Virus record (IMG/VR): IMGVR_UViG_3300031862_000786
Coordinates: 1-20,145 of that record
Direction: 5' to 3' (one strand)
Length of the DNA: 20,145 bases
DNA from: a virus
Shown piece after piece: positions 14,188 through 20,145 of the stretch. The position numbers and the translations under genes were made by a program. The notes beneath the pieces are model-generated. The model was not told where the DNA came from. It saw only the letters and a list, made by a program, of their open reading frames with translations, and did not search any database. Each line of letters starts with the position of its first letter. Position 1 is the stretch's first letter.

Positions 14188-14694
14188 TTACAGCTTCTGA
14201 AGATTGTCGGGTTTGCTGCGGCTTCTGACTATGGCTTTGAGTCCTGTGCCTTTGTCCCGTTTCTTCATTTGTCTTGTTTCAAGCTTGAGTATTTCTATGT
14301 CTTTTCTCTTGTTCAGATAGGCTAACACTTCGTATTTGACGTCGCCCAGGGCAAGAAGCACAATTTCAGCGTCTTTTTGTAGGCGTTGTTCAAGCTCAAC
14401 CTTCCATTCGCCGTCGCTTCCGCAGAAAATCGGTTTGCCCTTACTCTTGGTTACAATTAGATTTTCTCCTTTGCCTTTTTTCACCTTGCCTTTTACACCT
14501 ACTTTTTGTAGGAAATCCTTAAGAAGCGCCCGCAGGCTTTTTCTGGAAACTGCTTCTTCGCCTTTCACTATTATTTCATTCGCGACTGTTTCAACTTTCA
14601 CGTTCGCTTTTTCTTCCAGGAATATGACCAATTCTTTTACTAAGTTGCCTCTTTCGCTCTTCAAATCGGATACGTCAACCCTCAGCTCCGACAC
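14188..14694 (-). CDS. L22e-like ribosomal protein domain with C-terminal extension
   Basis: This is a minus-strand gene of 168 residues from GTG 14694. Residues 4-82 follow the L22e pattern: VDVSDLKSERGNLVKELVIF, then LEEKANVKVETVANEIIV, SRKSLRALLKDFLQKVG and a basic KGKVKKGKG turn before ENLIV. L22e is mostly eukaryotic but has been reported in some TACK/Asgard archaea. Residues 85-168 add a different segment (KPIFCGSDGEWKVELEQRL, then IVLLALGDVKYEVLAYLNK and KKRDKGTGLKAIVRSRS) that I do not recognise. It overlaps the membrane hydrolase gene by 13 bases. Its TAA is four bases from the TAA of the viral ABC-GNAT gene. The L22e assignment is by pattern and moderately sure; the alternative is an unrelated RNA-binding protein. 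Confidence 0.55.
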   Translation of the reverse strand: MSELRVDVSDLKSERGNLVKELVIFLEEKANVKVETVANEIIVKGEEAVSRKSLRALLKDFLQKVGVKGKVKKGKGENLIVTKSKGKPIFCGSDGEWKVELEQRLQKDAEIVLLALGDVKYEVLAYLNKRKDIEILKLETRQMKKRDKGTGLKAIVRSRSKPDNLQKL

Positions 14695-15416
14695 TGTTTA
14701 ACCACCGTCAGTTCTATCATCTGTTTGTAGGCATTTTTCAAGCTTGTTCTTTCATTGTCCATCCTTGCCACACAAGCTTCTTTGCATTTTGAAGTCTCAT
14801 TATTTTCCGTTGGGCGCTTGAGGTTTTTGTGAAGGTCTATGGTTATGGATGCTACGAAAATGGCCATGTAAACTAGATGTGGGGGTATTAGCGATGCTGG
14901 CACGTCTAGTGGGAAGCTTAGGAATGTTGGGAGTAGCACCGTGAATGTTGGTATTGTTAGGGTTAGGTTTGAGTTGTGTGGTTGCAAGAGTTTGGCTGTG
15001 TCGTTTGTTTTTAGCATGATAATCATTGACGTGAGGAATATTGCCCATTCTATGGTTATGTTTGTTTGGCTTTTTATGCTTAAGCTTGTTCCGAAGTTTT
15101 GGGTTGTTATGGGCCATAGCAGTTGGATTCCGCCTCCAGCTACGTAGTCGCCTATTAGGGAGTGTTGAATCAGGGCTATGAGGTACGGTGTTGCTTTTTT
15201 GTGGTAAACAGCGAGGATTGGAACGAAAATTATGAGTGACGTTATGATTGAGTGGGTTGGTCCTCTATGTTCGATGAATGGAATTAGGAGGTCGATGTCT
15301 GGAACAACCGATAGCATGAGGACTAATGGGATGTTAAGTTCCGTTTTTAGCAGCCTCGATGAGGCTTTGCTTGAGAGATATCCGAATGCCAGATGTCCTA
15401 CTGCGAAACGATGCCT
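14682..15416 (-). CDS. Membrane metal-dependent hydrolase homologue (YdjM/DUF457-like), start uncertain
   Basis: The core contains VVPDIDLLIPFIEHRGPTHS and HSLIGDYVAGGGIQLLWPI, the Asp-His metal-binding motifs of YdjM-type membrane hydrolases, plus several hydrophobic helices. The first canonical start is ATG 15317, but upstream codons in the same frame encode RHRFAVGHLAFGYLSSKAS followed by LNIPLVLM. I recognise this as the usual N-terminus of the archaeal members, so the gene really reaches about 15416. No ATG, GTG or TTG exists between the in-frame stop at 15450-15452 and 15317. The codon at 15414-15416 (AGG) would need one base change to be ATG. The gene may use a non-standard start, be decaying, or reflect a read error. 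The C-terminal 50 residues are basic and less typical. Its biological substrate is unknown. Confidence 0.65.
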   Translation of the reverse strand, partial: RHRFAVGHLAFGYLSSKASSRLLKTELNIPLVLMLSVVPDIDLLIPFIEHRGPTHSIITSLIIFVPILAVYHKKATPYLIALIQHSLIGDYVAGGGIQLLWPITTQNFGTSLSIKSQTNITIEWAIFLTSMIIMLKTNDTAKLLQPHNSNLTLTIPTFTVLLPTFLSFPLDVPASLIPPHLVYMAIFVASITIDLHKNLKRPTENNETSKCKEACVARMDNERTSLKNAYKQMIELTVVKQCRS

Positions 15417-15422
15417 GTTCCT

Positions 15423-15470
15423 CCTTTTATAGCCAAAAGTGTTGATGTCTTATTATTAAGGTTTATACCC
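15423..15470 (-). promoter_or_regulatory. Candidate promoter region for the hydrolase/L22e-like pair
   Basis: On the minus strand GGGTATAAACC (15460-15470) and CTATAAAAGG (15423-15432) both resemble archaeal TATA boxes. The second overlaps an AAAGGAGG-like Shine-Dalgarno, so it could be either. If the first is used, the transcript starts near 15440, before the unconventional N-terminus. The remaining sequence up to 15551 shows no gene. Confidence 0.4.
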
Positions 15471-15551
15471 ATGTTTATGATGTCGAACAGCCGCAGCATA
15501 AAAATTAGCTGCAGAATAGCTGTCAACACTAAAATTATTTCAAGGTGAGGC

Positions 15552-15818
15552 TTAATCTTCTTTTTGTTCAGCTGATTCTTTCCCTTTTATTTCGCTTGTA
15601 AGCTCTTCTATTGGTTTTGGTGGTGGTGTCGTTGCCATCGTCCAGCCTATCCATGCGCCGATGGCGAGGATGGCAACGAAGCCTATGAATACTGGTACGG
15701 CGACTATCCAGAAGCGGAAGCCTTCGAAGACTGGTAGGAAAAGTCCAACAGTGTATGCAATGGCTATTATTACGCAGGCTATGAAAATTAGCAGGCCTAA
15801 GGCTTGATCTTTGCTCAT
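15552..15818 (-). CDS. Small two-TM membrane protein
   Basis: This 88-residue protein starts at ATG 15818 with a GGAGGTGA site nine bases upstream (minus strand). It has two hydrophobic helices, about residues 7-31 (LGLLIFIACVIIAIAYTVGL) and 35-60 (FRFWIVAVPVFIGFVAILAI), followed by a cytoplasmic tail containing WIGWTMATTPPPKPIEELTS and a charged end. WTMATTPPPKPIEE is familiar from a small conserved archaeal membrane family sometimes annotated as a regulator, but no function is established as far as I know. It lies downstream of the nucleotidyltransferase gene on the same strand with a 42-base gap. A role in the envelope is inference. Confidence 0.65.
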   Translation of the reverse strand: MSKDQALGLLIFIACVIIAIAYTVGLFLPVFEGFRFWIVAVPVFIGFVAILAIGAWIGWTMATTPPPKPIEELTSEIKGKESAEQKED

Positions 15819-15860
15819 GACTGTTTTTCACCTCCAGCAGTTATGTCTGGTTTAGAGAGG

Positions 15861-16514
15861 TTATTCTTCTATTTTATGGAGTTTAAAATGTTCTCTTACT
15901 TTCATGACGTCTTTCATCGTGTTTATTGTCAGCCACATGCCGTCGTATGGGTATCCTCTGAGTATGCGTTTGTCCGCCAGAATTTGGAGGGTTTGAAGTT
16001 CCATGTCGCCTTCGTCTGGGAAATAGCGCTTTATCACTGATGCTTTAAACACGTAGTGGCCCGTGGACACGTAGAAGTCTAGTTGGGGCTTCTGCTCGAA
16101 CCTTATGATGTGGGTGTTTTGCATTTGAACTCTTCCGAAGGGTAGGGTTGGCTTAGCCAGGAGTATGGCTGCGCCCTTATCCGCGTACTCATAAAGCTTT
16201 TTCGGGTCATAGAATACTATGTCGTCCACATTGAAAACGTATACTTTGTCTTCTTTCACGTGTTCTATGGCCTTTTTAACGGCTCCTCCTGTCCCGAGCT
16301 TCTTTTCCTCCACGGAGTAAATGACGTCAGGGTCGTCCGTCAGGTTTCTGTTGTTGGTGGCGAGTGTTATTCTGCCTATTCCATGCTTTCTAAGCCAGCT
16401 TATCTGATGCCCAATTAGGGTTTCATCGTTTATCTTGAGTTTCGGCTTGGGGGTCCATATGTCGGGCTTCAGCCTCCAACCGCTTCCGCCACATAAAATT
16501 ATCGCTTCCAACAA
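15861..16514 (-). CDS. Sugar-phosphate nucleotidyltransferase
   Basis: This 217-residue protein starts at TTG 16514 (or 16511), preceded by GAGGAAGGG. It belongs to the NTP-transferase superfamily that makes NDP-sugars from sugar-1-phosphate. Visible motifs are the nucleotide-binding GGSGWRL (9-15; the usual GTRL threonine is replaced by Trp), PKPK (22-25), LGTGGA (73-78), the metal-binding NVDD (95-98), PFGRV (125-129), FEQKP (139-143) and STGHYVF (150-156), with a WLTINTMKD end. Only the catalytic domain is present, with no left-handed helix. Substrate specificity cannot be read off. Neighbouring envelope-type membrane and secreted genes suggest a surface glycan or S-layer glycosylation role, which is inferred. 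Function at the superfamily level is well supported. Confidence 0.85.
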   Translation of the reverse strand: MLEAIILCGGSGWRLKPDIWTPKPKLKINDETLIGHQISWLRKHGIGRITLATNNRNLTDDPDVIYSVEEKKLGTGGAVKKAIEHVKEDKVYVFNVDDIVFYDPKKLYEYADKGAAILLAKPTLPFGRVQMQNTHIIRFEQKPQLDFYVSTGHYVFKASVIKRYFPDEGDMELQTLQILADKRILRGYPYDGMWLTINTMKDVMKVREHFKLHKIEE

Positions 16515-16542
16515 TTGTTCCCTTCCTCAATTTTGAATGAGC

Positions 16543-17184
16543 TTAACGCTTATTTCTGTTCATTTGTGTCTGACTTTGGTTTTCGCTTCTTTTTGTTTGG
16601 TGCTCGCGTATAAGAGCTGTTGTGGCGAAGGTTATTGTTAGGGCGAGGAGGCTTAGGGTTATCGGCGTCAGCCTTATTCCCCATGACGTGTAGTTTAGGA
16701 GTAGGCCAACTATTGGGACTATGGCTAGGCTTAGGCCTATGCTTAGGGCTGCTCGTTCAATTGTGTCCATTTCCTTTTTTGATGGGAAAAGTGCCTTTAT
16801 CAAAGTGAATCCTGGAAGCCAGAGGACGAATATGGAGCCTAAAACGTAGCGGATGTACACTATTGGGTATGCGTCTTCTGGAACTGTGAATACTGTTATT
16901 GCTGTTGCTATGGCTAGTGAGGTTGTTGTCCAGAACCAGTATGCTTCGGTGGAGCGTATGTAGGTTTTTAGGGATTGCGGGGTCTGCTGGGAGTGTTCTT
17001 TCAGCTTGATTTTTTCGTTATTTATCAATTGCATTATGTGTTTTAGGGCTTCTTCGTCTGTGAGTGATAGTCTCTCCTTTGTTAGCTTCAAGAGCTGCTC
17101 AACGCTTTCAGGATTTTCCCTTTTAACAAGTTCCAGTATGCGCTGTTCAATCATAGAATCACTAGTTTGCCCTTTAGTCAACAA
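16543..17184 (-). CDS. DUF1616-like membrane protein
   Basis: This encodes up to 213 residues, starting at TTG 17184 (a second TTG follows). The internal ATG at codon 11 (17154) starts MIEQRILELVKREN and is a good alternative. The N-terminal part (11-65) is a soluble helical region resembling a winged-helix-like segment (NPESVEQLLKLTKERLSLTD). Four membrane helices follow, about 82-100, 109-132, 144-164 and 171-192. VLGSIFVLWLPGFTLIKALFP and ERAALSIGLSLAIVPIVGL match DUF1616, a family of archaeal membrane proteins of unknown function often next to surface-polysaccharide genes. A basic tail ends the protein. It is 28 bases upstream of the nucleotidyltransferase on the same strand, so an operon is likely. 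Confidence 0.75.
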   Translation of the reverse strand: MLTKGQTSDSMIEQRILELVKRENPESVEQLLKLTKERLSLTDEEALKHIMQLINNEKIKLKEHSQQTPQSLKTYIRSTEAYWFWTTTSLAIATAITVFTVPEDAYPIVYIRYVLGSIFVLWLPGFTLIKALFPSKKEMDTIERAALSIGLSLAIVPIVGLLLNYTSWGIRLTPITLSLLALTITFATTALIREHQTKRSENQSQTQMNRNKR

Positions 17185-17224
17185 GCCAACCTCATAAACC
17201 GAAAATGCTTTAGAATTGATAAAC

Positions 17225-17845
17225 TTATTTGGAGAGAAGCCGCTTTTTGCTGGTTAAGGCTTTTATGCCATATGCAGCTATAACCGCTGAGGTTGCTCCT
17301 AAAACTCCAAGCGGAACCTGAGGAATCACTAGGGTTATTCCCACGCCATGGGTTGTTCTATGCGCAAAATGCCAGCTCGGGTTTGGACCTGTTAAGTTTA
17401 GACCATATTTGTACTTTATCTCTGTTCCGTAGGGGAGTGTCGGTATGGTCCATTTGAAATCAATGGTTCCGCCGGGTCCTATGGTGTAATTCCCGATGAG
17501 ATAGTCGCTTTCCAAATAATTAGCCCATACATGTATGGTTTGGTCCGCACCATATTCTGTGATTCCAGCTATTCTGAAATAGTAAAGCCCATCATATATT
17601 ACAAGGTACTTTTCTGAGTGGTCTGTTGTTGGCGCCTCAGTTGTCCTACCCTCGTCTATATAGACGTATAGTGTTCCGTCACCGACGCCACCGTTGCCCG
17701 GAGAGTTTGGTGTAGCATTTATGGAAGCTTTAGGGTTTATGCCGCTCTCCGTGTTTGATGTGGCTAACGCGAAAGTTATTCCAATGCTTAATGCAACGAT
17801 TAAAATTGATAGGAATATCCATTTTCTTTTGTTTTTTAAAGCCAT
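17225..17845 (-). CDS. Secreted surface protein with C-terminal CTERM-like anchor
   Basis: This 206-residue protein starts at ATG 17845. A signal peptide (KNKRKWIFLSILIVALSIGI, likely cut near residue 28) leads to a Ser/Asn/Pro-rich linker, then a beta-rich ectodomain containing DGTLYVYIDEG, YYFRIAGITEYGADQTIHVW, YLIGNYTIGPGGTIDF and GTEIKYKYGLNLTG. At the C-terminus VIPQVPLG (174-180) precedes a transmembrane segment (about 178-196) and a basic end (SKKRLLSK). N-linked glycosylation sequons NAT, NYT and NLT can be seen. The layout is a single-anchored outer-surface protein, like S-layer-associated proteins. The tail matches that of the 19130-19570 protein. Its function is unknown. A TATA box lies just upstream. 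Confidence 0.75.
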   Translation of the reverse strand: MALKNKRKWIFLSILIVALSIGITFALATSNTESGINPKASINATPNSPGNGGVGDGTLYVYIDEGRTTEAPTTDHSEKYLVIYDGLYYFRIAGITEYGADQTIHVWANYLESDYLIGNYTIGPGGTIDFKWTIPTLPYGTEIKYKYGLNLTGPNPSWHFAHRTTHGVGITLVIPQVPLGVLGATSAVIAAYGIKALTSKKRLLSK

Positions 17846-17876
17846 CTTCCTTTCTCCCAGATATTTAGAAGTGTTG

Positions 17877-17886
17877 TTTTATATTA
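17877..17886 (-). promoter_or_regulatory. TATA box for the 17845 surface-protein gene
   Basis: On the minus strand TAATATAAAA lies about 32-41 bases upstream of ATG 17845. This implies a start site near 17855 and a short 5' leader holding GGGAGAAAGGAAG as the ribosome binding site. Confidence 0.55.
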
Positions 17887-17937
17887 CTGTGTATGGAAAA
17901 TTTTTGGTTTTTTCTATAAGATTGTTTATTGGGGTCG

Positions 17938-18150
17938 TCACGGTGCGGTTATGATTCCGTAGATGCGTATAGCGACTGTTATTAGGAATAGTATTCCCAT
18001 GATTAGGGCTGCGTTTTTTAGTTTTTTCTTGTTTATGTGGAGGTTTGTTTGTCCGTAGTATGGTGAGATAAGTTCTGCTGTTATTAGTAGGGTTATGGCT
18101 GTTACTGCCAGCCAGAGGCTTATGTCCCAGAAGGTTAGTGGAATTTGCAT
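17938..18150 (-). CDS. Small two-TM membrane protein
   Basis: This 70-residue protein starts at ATG 18150, directly after the stop of the 269-residue gene. It has two hydrophobic helices: about 8-30 (WDISLWLAVTAITLLITAEL) and 47-66 (ALIMGILFLITVAIRIYGI). A short loop between them contains YYGQTNLHINKKKLKN. It is very likely in one transcript with the upstream membrane protein. No family is recognised. Size and topology suit a membrane partner subunit for the neighbouring protein, which is inference from context only. Confidence 0.6.
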   Translation of the reverse strand: MQIPLTFWDISLWLAVTAITLLITAELISPYYGQTNLHINKKKLKNAALIMGILFLITVAIRIYGIITAP

Positions 18151-18151
18151 T

Positions 18152-18961
18152 TTAATCCTCTATTATGCGGTATTGGATTTTTGTTGTTTTTCCATCTTGA
18201 GTTTGTTCTTCCTTTAGTATTGTTATTGGTTTTCCTGTTGCTTTTGCTAGGGCGCATGCTATGGCGCTGGATAAGGTGCATCCTATTGTTTCGTGTGTTT
18301 TTTGGAGTTTTCTTGTTTCTTCGCAGACTTCACTGAAAATGTGGTTTGCTATTTCTACTGTTATCAAATTGTCTTTGATTTCAACTTCCACGTTTTCGGC
18401 TATTTCCATTTCTTCGATTAGTAGTTTTGGAAGGTTGTTTTGTATGTAGTTGAGGTCTGTTTTTGTGAAGGATGTTCCAAGCTCTTTTTCGAACAGTTTT
18501 GATAAGGCTAGTCCTGGCGGGGTTAAGAACAAACCGTCTGGATTCTTAGAATATAGTTTTTCCTCGTCTATTTCCCCTGGTCGTGGTAATGTTTTGTTGT
18601 TTTTGGAGGGGATGAACACGAGGCTTGATTCGAAATCTCTTAAGTATTTTGGTGGTAGGTAGATTCCTTTTTCATTTAGCTTTGAGCTTGTAAGCATTTT
18701 TTCGATGTTGGCTAATGTTGAAGGAGCAATCGCGTTTAGCAAGTCCAGTTTTACATATCTGGTTGGGGTTATGTATAGGAGGAGGGCTCCCCAGAAGGTT
18801 AGGCCTAAGCCTATGAAGGCTAGGATGGATGAAGCGTAAAATGCTGAGGCTGCTAAGGAGATGAGCCCGAGTATAAGAATCGTGTAGGCGACCATTCGGG
18901 TGGAAAATCGAATATTGACTTTAAACTCTTTTGGTTTTTTGGCGTTGGTTTTAGTTGCCAT
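18152..18961 (-). CDS. Two-TM membrane protein with large cytoplasmic domain (V4R-like end?)
   Basis: This 269-residue protein starts at ATG 18961. A basic N-terminus precedes two membrane helices, about 22-42 (MVAYTILILGLISLAASAF) and 44-65 (SILAFIGLGLTFWGALLL). The rest is soluble. Segments include TLANIEKMLTSSKLNEKGIY, then LPPKYLRDFESSLVFIPS, DGLFLTPPGLALSKLFEKEL and VEVEIKDNLITVEIANHIF. The last part (CTLSSAIACALAKATGKPI, then ILKEEQTQDG and KIQYRII) resembles the end of V4R/TRAPP-like ligand-binding domains, but this is a weak likeness. The PPKYL and LTPPG patterns suggest an archaeal family seen in Bathyarchaeia-type genomes. Its function is unknown. It precedes the small two-TM gene by one base. 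Confidence 0.65.
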   Translation of the reverse strand: MATKTNAKKPKEFKVNIRFSTRMVAYTILILGLISLAASAFYASSILAFIGLGLTFWGALLLYITPTRYVKLDLLNAIAPSTLANIEKMLTSSKLNEKGIYLPPKYLRDFESSLVFIPSKNNKTLPRPGEIDEEKLYSKNPDGLFLTPPGLALSKLFEKELGTSFTKTDLNYIQNNLPKLLIEEMEIAENVEVEIKDNLITVEIANHIFSEVCEETRKLQKTHETIGCTLSSAIACALAKATGKPITILKEEQTQDGKTTKIQYRIIED

Positions 18962-19129
18962 GTTCTCTTTACGACCCGGTTACTTGCGTAAATGTAGATG
19001 TAAACTTTAGAATAAGCCTTTCCACAAAAGTCTTCGACAGAAATGGTGGATTTTCTTTGGTGTGAGTAGAAAAGATAAGAATTAAAATAACAAACCGAAT
19101 GAGGTATTGTTAATCTCTTTTGAAGGTTT

Positions 19130-19570
19130 TTAGTCTTTTTTAGCTTTTAGAGACTTCAGTCCCAAGCCCGCAAAGCATGCGGTAATTGCCATCACAGCGC
19201 CTATTGGGATTTCTGGGATTACCATGAAAGTTCCGTATGCAACTAGCCGTACTTGAGCGCCTGTACAATACACAGAATAGTAGCCTGCACCTTTTGTTGG
19301 GGTGTATTCTATTACTCCCGTGTTTGGTTGATTGAACCATTGACGATCTGTTGTGCCGTCTTCGTATTTCACTTCGATGTTTACAGTTCCATCTGCAGTC
19401 CATCTTATGTAGATCGTTTCACCTAGGTCAAAAACTACTTTGTCATTTCCATCCGCATCTGTGGTATGCAAGGTGGCAACAGTTGCTGTAGCGGCATAGG
19501 CAACACTGATTAACATTAGCGCTACCAAAACGCATACAGAGGATAAAAATATGGCTTTTGTTTTTTCCAT
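19130..19570 (-). CDS. Secreted Ig-like surface protein with CTERM-like anchor
   Basis: This 146-residue protein starts at ATG 19570 (AAAGG just upstream on the minus strand). Residues 1-27 form a signal peptide (KTKAIFLSSVCVLVALMLIS, ending AYA). The middle, about 28-116, is a small beta domain: VVFDLGETIYIRWTADGTV, then NIEVKYEDGTTDRQWF, GVIEYTPTKGAGYYSVYC and VRLVAYGTFMV. These strands suit an Ig/fibronectin-like fold, a typical archaeal surface module. At the end VIPEIPIG (117-124) is followed by a hydrophobic segment to about 139 and the basic SLKAKKD. This matches the 17225-17845 protein, so both may use the same anchoring or sorting route. Its job outside the cell is unknown. Confidence 0.75.
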   Translation of the reverse strand: MEKTKAIFLSSVCVLVALMLISVAYAATATVATLHTTDADGNDKVVFDLGETIYIRWTADGTVNIEVKYEDGTTDRQWFNQPNTGVIEYTPTKGAGYYSVYCTGAQVRLVAYGTFMVIPEIPIGAVMAITACFAGLGLKSLKAKKD

Positions 19571-19601
19571 TCCTTTTCCTCAAAAGAGGTTGACATTTTT
19601 A

Positions 19602-19614
19602 GCTTATAAATATG
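19602..19614 (-). promoter_or_regulatory. TATA box for the 19570 surface-protein gene
   Basis: CATATTTATAAGC on the minus strand lies about 32-44 bases upstream of ATG 19570, the expected archaeal distance for a short-leader transcript with AAAGG as its ribosome binding site. The rest of 19571-19745 shows no gene. Confidence 0.55.
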
Positions 19615-19745
19615 CATGGAACTTTAGGTATTTTTTCTAGAGGAAAGTTAACTTTTATGGATAATTTCAGCTCTGAAGCCAATTTCGCTTTCCTGTCTTC
19701 CTCGTGAAAAATGTGTGCCAAGTATCAGTACTCGCCTTACACTCT

Positions 19746-20145
19746 TCACGGTCGTCTGAGATTTGTTTTCCATATTTGCATTGGTTCATCTTGTTTGTTA
19801 GCTATTTGGCTGTCGGTTAAGCCTATTTTTTCAACTTCAAGTAGTCCATGTAGAACGTCTTCTTTTTTGATGTTTTTCGAAATCATGCTTTGATGGGTGT
19901 TGGCTATATTTTCCAGCGTAGGCGTTTTGCATTTTTCTGTTAGAGAAACTGCATCGACTATTTGTTTGGTTGCTTTCGAAAGTTTTTGGTAGACTTTATA
20001 GTTTCTGTCTTTTTCTCTTTTATTATTAAGAGTGTACAGGATAATTATGGCTGCTAGTAGTGTTGCTGTTGTTGCTGTGAGGGCTGGGCCGTTTTGGCTG
20101 ATTGTTAGGGCTATTTGTGTCCATGCTTTTATTGGTTGCCAGTAG
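19746..20145 (-). CDS. C-terminal part of a membrane protein (cut by window end)
   Basis: An open minus-strand frame enters from the right edge and stops at TGA (19746-19748), giving about 132 residues. It opens with WQPIKAWTQIALTISQNGPA, then a transmembrane helix (TATTATLLAAIIILYTL), a charged linker (NNKREKDRNYKVYQKLSKAT) and a soluble helical end (KQIVDAVSLTEKCKTPTLEN, then DVLHGLLEVEKIGLTDSQIA and QDEPMQIWKTNLRRP). Stop-free reading with balanced composition over 132 codons and this periodic structure support a real gene. I recall similar C-terminal regions in membrane proteins of Bathyarchaeia, some near archaeosortase genes. That link is tentative. The N-terminal part lies outside the window. 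Confidence 0.7.
   Translation of the reverse strand, partial: YWQPIKAWTQIALTISQNGPALTATTATLLAAIIILYTLNNKREKDRNYKVYQKLSKATKQIVDAVSLTEKCKTPTLENIANTHQSMISKNIKKEDVLHGLLEVEKIGLTDSQIANKQDEPMQIWKTNLRRP

Noticed and set aside
14150-14260. tRNA gene or attachment site at the viral-host junction
   Set aside because: No cloverleaf or CCA-like 3' end could be drawn, and no direct repeat partner is in the window.
14336-14701. 121-codon + strand frame over the L22e-like gene
   Set aside because: Composition is Ser/Phe-rich shadow sequence, and the minus frame has the recognisable protein pattern.
14941-15147. + strand frame opposite the membrane hydrolase gene
   Set aside because: It is the complement of hydrophobic codons of the minus-strand gene; no domain or ribosome binding site supports it.
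19711-19893. 60-codon + strand frame
   Set aside because: It overlaps the well-structured minus-strand frame ending at 19746 and lacks recognisable features.
1-20145. CRISPR array, insertion sequence or rRNA
   Set aside because: No evenly spaced direct repeats, transposase motifs or conserved rRNA segments were seen on either strand.

Overview
The window looks like a piece of archaeal chromosome carrying most of the morphogenesis module of a head-tailed (Caudoviricetes-type) provirus, followed by host genes. The host is probably a Bathyarchaeia-like member of the TACK archaea. The reasons are the domain repertoire (an L22e-like ribosomal-protein domain, DUF1616, a YdjM/DUF457-type membrane hydrolase, short S-layer-like secreted proteins with CTERM-like tails), archaeal TATA boxes, and many TTG/GTG starts. 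This assignment is inference from family recognition; no database was searched.

Positions 1-14183 (all + strand) are viral. From left to right they hold: an adhesin/fibre cassette (1-2501), with a partial structural protein, two small proteins, a beta-rich protein and a protein made of ten ~18-residue repeats; a head-tail connector (about 2659-3033); a head-closure protein fused to a glycosidase-like alpha/alpha toroid (3034-4656); a tail terminator with an inserted beta-sandwich (4656-5645); the major tail tube protein behind a strong ribosome binding site (5690-6547); a tail assembly chaperone pair made by a -1 frameshift at a T TTT TTA heptamer (6559-7100); an HK97 gp10-like protein (7090-7461); a short tape measure (7458-8387); a tail hub with an inserted domain (8384-10003); three small accessory genes including a holin-like membrane protein (10052-10927); a candidate small terminase (10931-11251); the large terminase (11248-12732); and a soluble ABC ATPase fused to a GNAT acetyltransferase (12729-14183). 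Most neighbours overlap by a few bases or nearly touch, so the cluster is probably read as one or two long transcripts. The only sizeable gap is near 2502-2658. No portal, protease, major capsid protein or integrase is in the window; they should lie to the left.

Positions 14188-20145 (all - strand) look like host chromosome. They hold an L22e-like protein, a membrane metal-dependent hydrolase homologue with no canonical start at its conserved N-terminus, a two-TM small protein, a sugar nucleotidyltransferase, a DUF1616 membrane protein, two secreted proteins sharing a C-terminal VIPxxPxG-TM-basic tail, two uncharacterised membrane proteins, and the C-terminal part of another membrane protein running off the right edge. 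Several of these suggest cell-envelope functions. The viral and host blocks meet tail to tail with only 4 bp between stop codons.

The most notable points are: the toroid/head-closure fusion and the repeated insertion of accessory domains into neck and tail proteins; the HIV-type slippery heptamer in an archaeal viral tail chaperone; the ABC-GNAT protein next to the terminase; the perfect A8-TA-T8 palindrome at the start of the small terminase gene; and the shared sorting-signal-like tails in the host block.
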